Shown piece after piece: positions 63,001-64,000 of a stretch of DNA of 64,000 nucleotides (positions are counted from its first letter, which is position 1; every line of letters starts with the position of its first letter). Below the pieces are notes generated by a model. That model ran no database searches and was not told the origin of the DNA. It saw only the letters and a list, made by a program, of their open reading frames with translations. The stretch spans positions 807,501 through 871,500 of the forward strand of contig NC_132904.1 in the NCBI RefSeq assembly GCF_047675955.1, read 5' to 3'. This DNA is from Chlorocebus sabaeus (Eukaryota > Chordata > Mammalia > Primates > Cercopithecidae). The position numbers and the translations under genes are program-made.

Positions 63001-64000
63001 TGTTGATGATGCTGCACTTGCGCTCGGCCCAGGAGCGCCGGAAGGCATTGAGGCTGCAGGGGTCCGCCACGAAGCGCATGTCCCCGCACAGCGGGCTCTC
63101 CTTCCACGAGTTCACGAACTCCAGCTCGCTGGACGCCACGTACCTGCTGCGCGTCTCAAAGTCGTCCTTCATATTCCCGTTGAAGTTGCCACACAAGCCG
63201 CAGAGGGGATCCTGCAGGCAGCGGCATCAGGCCGGGCCCAGGGACTGTGCATCGGGGAGGGTCTGGGAGGACGCAGAGGGCGTGCGGTACCTGGGAGGCA
63301 CGGGTGATCCTGATGAGGATGGTCATGTGCCTGTTCCAGATGAGTGTCAGGTTGTACCTTCCGGGGACACTGATGTCCACGACAAGGCTCAGCGTGCCTG
63401 GCCTCACACTGAGCTGCACGTGGGACTCCTCCCCGGTGACCGTGTAGTTTCTGTCTGCCAGCACCACGGACAGGCCCTGTGGAGTAGGGTTGGCATGGGA
63501 CTGCCTGTCTCCCCCGGCCCGTGGCACAGCTGTGCTGGACCGAGCTCTCAGAGGCAGAGCTGCCAGGTCTGTTAAGGCCATGCACAGGAGCATCTGCTGA
63601 GAACCAGCTTGGGGCAGAAGGGCCTGGCATGCCTGGAACAGGGCTGAGGGCTGAAGCTCGGGCTTCCTGGAGAGTCCCTCCCCTCTGCCTGGGAGACACT
63701 GCGCAGCCCCTGAAACCTTGTGGGGGACAAGCACCCCTGGTCCTGAGTGGCCAGGGAGGGGCAGCAGGCACCCCTCAAGGAGAGGCAGGCGGGGAGAGCT
63801 GCACCTCGGGGCAGGACCTGGAGGCTCCAGTGGGCAGGGTCCAGCTATGTGGCAGGGGCCCCCTACCGCCCCTCCCGCCCTGCCAGAGTCTGCCTGGCTG
63901 CTCACCCCCAGGAAGATCTTGATGGCGCGTGAACACGTGACCCCGGAGTTCCCACAGATGACGTTCTCTGTCAGGATCTTGAAGGTGGGCTGTGAATCAT
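38916..64000 (-). CDS. MUC6: Mucin-6, gel-forming secreted mucin, exons 22-33; 5' part outside window
   Basis: Twelve exons on the - strand: 63906-64000 (partial), 63291-63476, 62972-63211, 62050-62206, 61612-61755, 59635-59697, 59124-59156, 58524-58691, 57709-57930, 41237-57208, 39372-39474, 38916-39093. All phases join in frame and give about 5,850 residues here. MUC6 is secreted by gastric mucous neck, pyloric and Brunner-type glands. It dimerises through the C-terminal cystine knot and multimerises through N-terminal VWD assemblies, and its O-glycosylated PTS core holds water. In order: end of VWD3 with CGLCGNFN, C8 and Cys-rich tail, small linkers, PTS region, cystine knot. MUC2/5AC/5B are excluded: there is no CysD domain, no VWD4/VWC module between PTS and knot, the roughly 168-residue repeat is MUC6's, and AP2A2 is next door. 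Confidence 0.98.
39372..39474 (-). CDS. MUC6: MUC6 exon 32, cystine knot first half
   Basis: Acceptor gctcccag, donor GCCAG|gtgagt, 103 bp. It encodes (G)VCSVQEQQEEITFKGC... to CEGTCISAA. The exon ends with two bases of a Ser codon completed in the last exon. CT-type cystine knots mediate C-terminal dimerisation of gel-forming mucins. Confidence 0.97.
39475..41236 (-). other. MUC6: MUC6 intron between exons 31 and 32
   Basis: 1.76 kb of unique GC-rich intron. Reading frames here lack phase-compatible splice sites. No repeat family was recognised. Confidence 0.7.
41237..57208 (-). CDS. MUC6: MUC6 exon 31, giant Pro/Thr/Ser exon with tandem repeats
   Basis: Acceptor attcccacag, donor CCTG|gtaagt, 15,972 bp, phase 1 at both ends: 5,323 whole codons without a stop. 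It encodes the densely O-glycosylated mucin core. Layout from the N-terminal side: a unique lead (KSTNQEVPGTTATQTTG... TTHSPPVGSL, about 57208-56990); about 29-30 tandem units of roughly 168 residues (56990-42015); then a unique Ser/Thr/Pro tail of about 260 residues (SYSFISSSSWQPP... to TPTSPG). Each unit contains TYPTPSHPQTTLPTH, VITPTHAQ, SSFSTAKTSTS and STHHPE. I saw no cysteine in the exon. Unit lengths vary by whole codons (about 501-510 bp). The start was fixed by phase and by the SPTL-P-KSTNQE junction, recalled for human MUC6. The frame stays open upstream to 57431, but that segment is basic and judged intronic. Confidence 0.96.
42015..56990 (-). repeat. MUC6: MUC6 VNTR, about 30 units of about 504-507 bp
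   Basis: The segment around TATSFQTTTTYP recurs near + coordinates 42298, 42802, 43306, 43813, 44320, 44821, 45325, 45829, 46333, 46837, 47341, 47845, 48349, 48853, 49363, 49868, 50371, 50880, 51388, 51892, 52399, 52906, 53407, 53914, 54421, 54928, 55429, 55936, 56443 and 56950. That is 30 occurrences with spacing of about 501-513 bp. Units near the 3' end (42-48 kb) and 5' end (51-56 kb) form distinct subfamilies, for example VTPTSTTITP versus ITPTSTTTITP. Confidence 0.95.
57709..57930 (-). CDS. MUC6: MUC6 exon 30, PTS linker
   Basis: Acceptor gtcctctgcag, donor CTGC|gtaagt, 222 bp, phase 1 at both ends. It encodes (E)PPRPTTAVTPQ... to TPGTSPTL. Upstream sequence in the same frame turns basic (Lys/Arg-rich), which argues it is intronic. 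Confidence 0.92.
58524..58691 (-). CDS. MUC6: MUC6 exon 29, PTS linker
   Basis: Acceptor gtccacccag, donor GGAG|gtaagg, 168 bp, phase 1 at both ends. It encodes (G)SRPTQVWPTTGTSTT... to SKPTASSG. No cysteine; rich in Thr, Ser and Pro. An alternative acceptor 26 bp upstream (ccctgcag) has the wrong phase. Confidence 0.92.
59124..59156 (-). CDS. MUC6: MUC6 exon 28, 33-bp micro-exon
   Basis: Acceptor cttcttgcag, donor ACAG|gtgatt, 33 bp, phase 1 at both ends. It encodes (M)PATTPQPSTT, the first Pro/Thr linker. It is symmetrical, so skipping stays in frame. The call rests on matched phases and on similarity to the MUC6 linker sequence. Confidence 0.85.
59157..59634 (-). other. MUC6: MUC6 intron between exons 27 and 28
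   Basis: 478 bp of unique intron. No element was recognised. Confidence 0.65.
59635..59697 (-). CDS. MUC6: MUC6 exon 27, small Cys exon
   Basis: Acceptor ccaccgtag, donor TGCA|gtaagt, 63 bp, phase 1 at both ends. It encodes (G)CYNCSQDEYFDHEEGVCVPC, a short TIL-like cysteine module before the mucin region. Confidence 0.95.
59788..60058 (-). mobile_element. Alu, sense to MUC6, 5' truncated
   Basis: On + it reads T-tail, gacagagtctcgctctgttg... to cctcccagtgtgcaggg, losing the end. It lies in the MUC6 intron about 90 bp before exon 27. Confidence 0.87.
60838..61568. repeat. GAATG/TGTG-rich repeat, about 730 bp
   Basis: Irregular mixture of gaatgaatgtg, tgcatgaatg and gtgtgaatg on +; the MUC6 transcript sees CATTCA-type repeats. 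It ends about 44 bp from the donor of exon 26. Chance His/Ser/Phe frames arise on -. Confidence 0.93.
61612..61755 (-). CDS. MUC6: MUC6 exon 26, Cys-rich end of D3 assembly
   Basis: Acceptor cttcctcccag, 144 bp. It encodes (P)IYCGFYNTHTQDGHG... to CLCPGQPQSVPGSNIE. The donor is GAAG|gtgcca, a weak match after GT, and a 730-bp GAATG-type repeat starts about 45 bp into the intron. Confidence 0.96.
62050..62206 (-). CDS. MUC6: MUC6 exon 25, C8 domain second half
   Basis: Acceptor gccctgcag, donor TGCC|gtgagt, 157 bp. It encodes VYHLPYYEACVRDACGC... to CVDWRTPDFC with closely spaced cysteines (GCDSGGDCECLC). Confidence 0.97.
62207..62971 (-). other. MUC6: MUC6 intron between exons 24 and 25
   Basis: 765 bp, GC-rich, unique. 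A C-run (ccccccc) at about 62908. No gene was recognised. Confidence 0.65.
62972..63211 (-). CDS. MUC6: MUC6 exon 24, VWD3 CGLCG motif and start of C8
   Basis: Acceptor gcctgcag, donor AAG|gtgggc, 240 bp. It encodes DPLCGLCGNFNGNMKDDF... to FAACHSK. The CGLCG motif is the vicinal-cysteine motif found in mucin/VWF D assemblies and linked to disulfide multimer formation. Confidence 0.97.
63291..63476 (-). CDS. MUC6: MUC6 exon 23, VWD3 core
   Basis: Acceptor actccacag, donor CAG|gtaccg, 186 bp, phase 0 at both ends. It encodes GLSVVLADRN... to LIRITRASQ, with potential N-glycosylation sites NYT and NLT. Confidence 0.96.
63477..63905 (-). other. MUC6: MUC6 intron between exons 22 and 23
   Basis: 429 bp of unique intron. 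Nothing further was seen. Confidence 0.65.
63906..64000 (-). CDS. MUC6: MUC6 exon 22 (partial), VWD3 domain start
   Basis: It reads DSQPTFKILTEN... to IKIFLG, with the VICGNSGVTCS motif typical of the first VWD strands. Donor GGG|gtgagc. It runs off the right edge of the window. Confidence 0.96.

Overview
The window is nuclear DNA of an Old World monkey (macaque/baboon group). It carries the 3' three quarters of AP2A2 on the + strand and the 3' half of MUC6 on the - strand, arranged tail to tail. In human the same pair lies at chromosome 11p15.5. Three things support the placement. Exon-by-exon translation matches the AP-2 alpha-2 adaptin and mucin-6 proteins. Introns are full of primate Alu elements. 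Several Alus carry the cercopithecine AluY variants 'cctcgcccggctaa' and 'ggcttgagccac' in their antisense reading (for example 12977-13287), which are not the usual human forms.

Region 1-37,700 is AP2A2: 18 coding exons (738-36147), taken to be exons 5-22, encoding about 782 residues. These are most of the alpha-solenoid trunk, the flexible hinge and the C-terminal ear. All phases join without a break to the TAG at 36145-36147, and a poly(A) signal follows at 37677. The introns hold about 17 Alus, two L1 regions, at least six minisatellites (33, 36, 35, 56, 21 and 50 bp units) and two long polypyrimidine tracts. Splicing is unusual at three places: a U12-type AT-AC intron (32195-33592), a GC-AG intron (11262-12537) and a NAGNAG acceptor (9499-9504).

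Region 37,700-38,300 is the short gap between the two convergent 3' ends.

Region 38,300-64,000 is MUC6 on the - strand: 12 coding exons, taken to be human exons 22-33. From 64,000 downward they encode the last von Willebrand D (D3) domain with its C8 and Cys-rich tail, small linker exons (one only 33 bp), two Thr/Ser/Pro exons, one 15,972-bp Pro/Thr/Ser exon (41237-57208) with about 30 tandem units of roughly 168 residues, and the two exons of the C-terminal cystine knot ending at 38916. A poly(A) signal on the - strand sits at 38320-38325.

The two genes are unrelated in job. AP2A2 is a housekeeping endocytic adaptor subunit. MUC6 is a secreted gel-forming gastric-type mucin. Their closeness matters mainly for transcription termination. 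I saw no CRISPR array, tRNA, rRNA, snoRNA or independent intronic gene. The most unusual content is the MUC6 array (size, higher-order duplications, strand asymmetry) and the non-standard AP2A2 introns.
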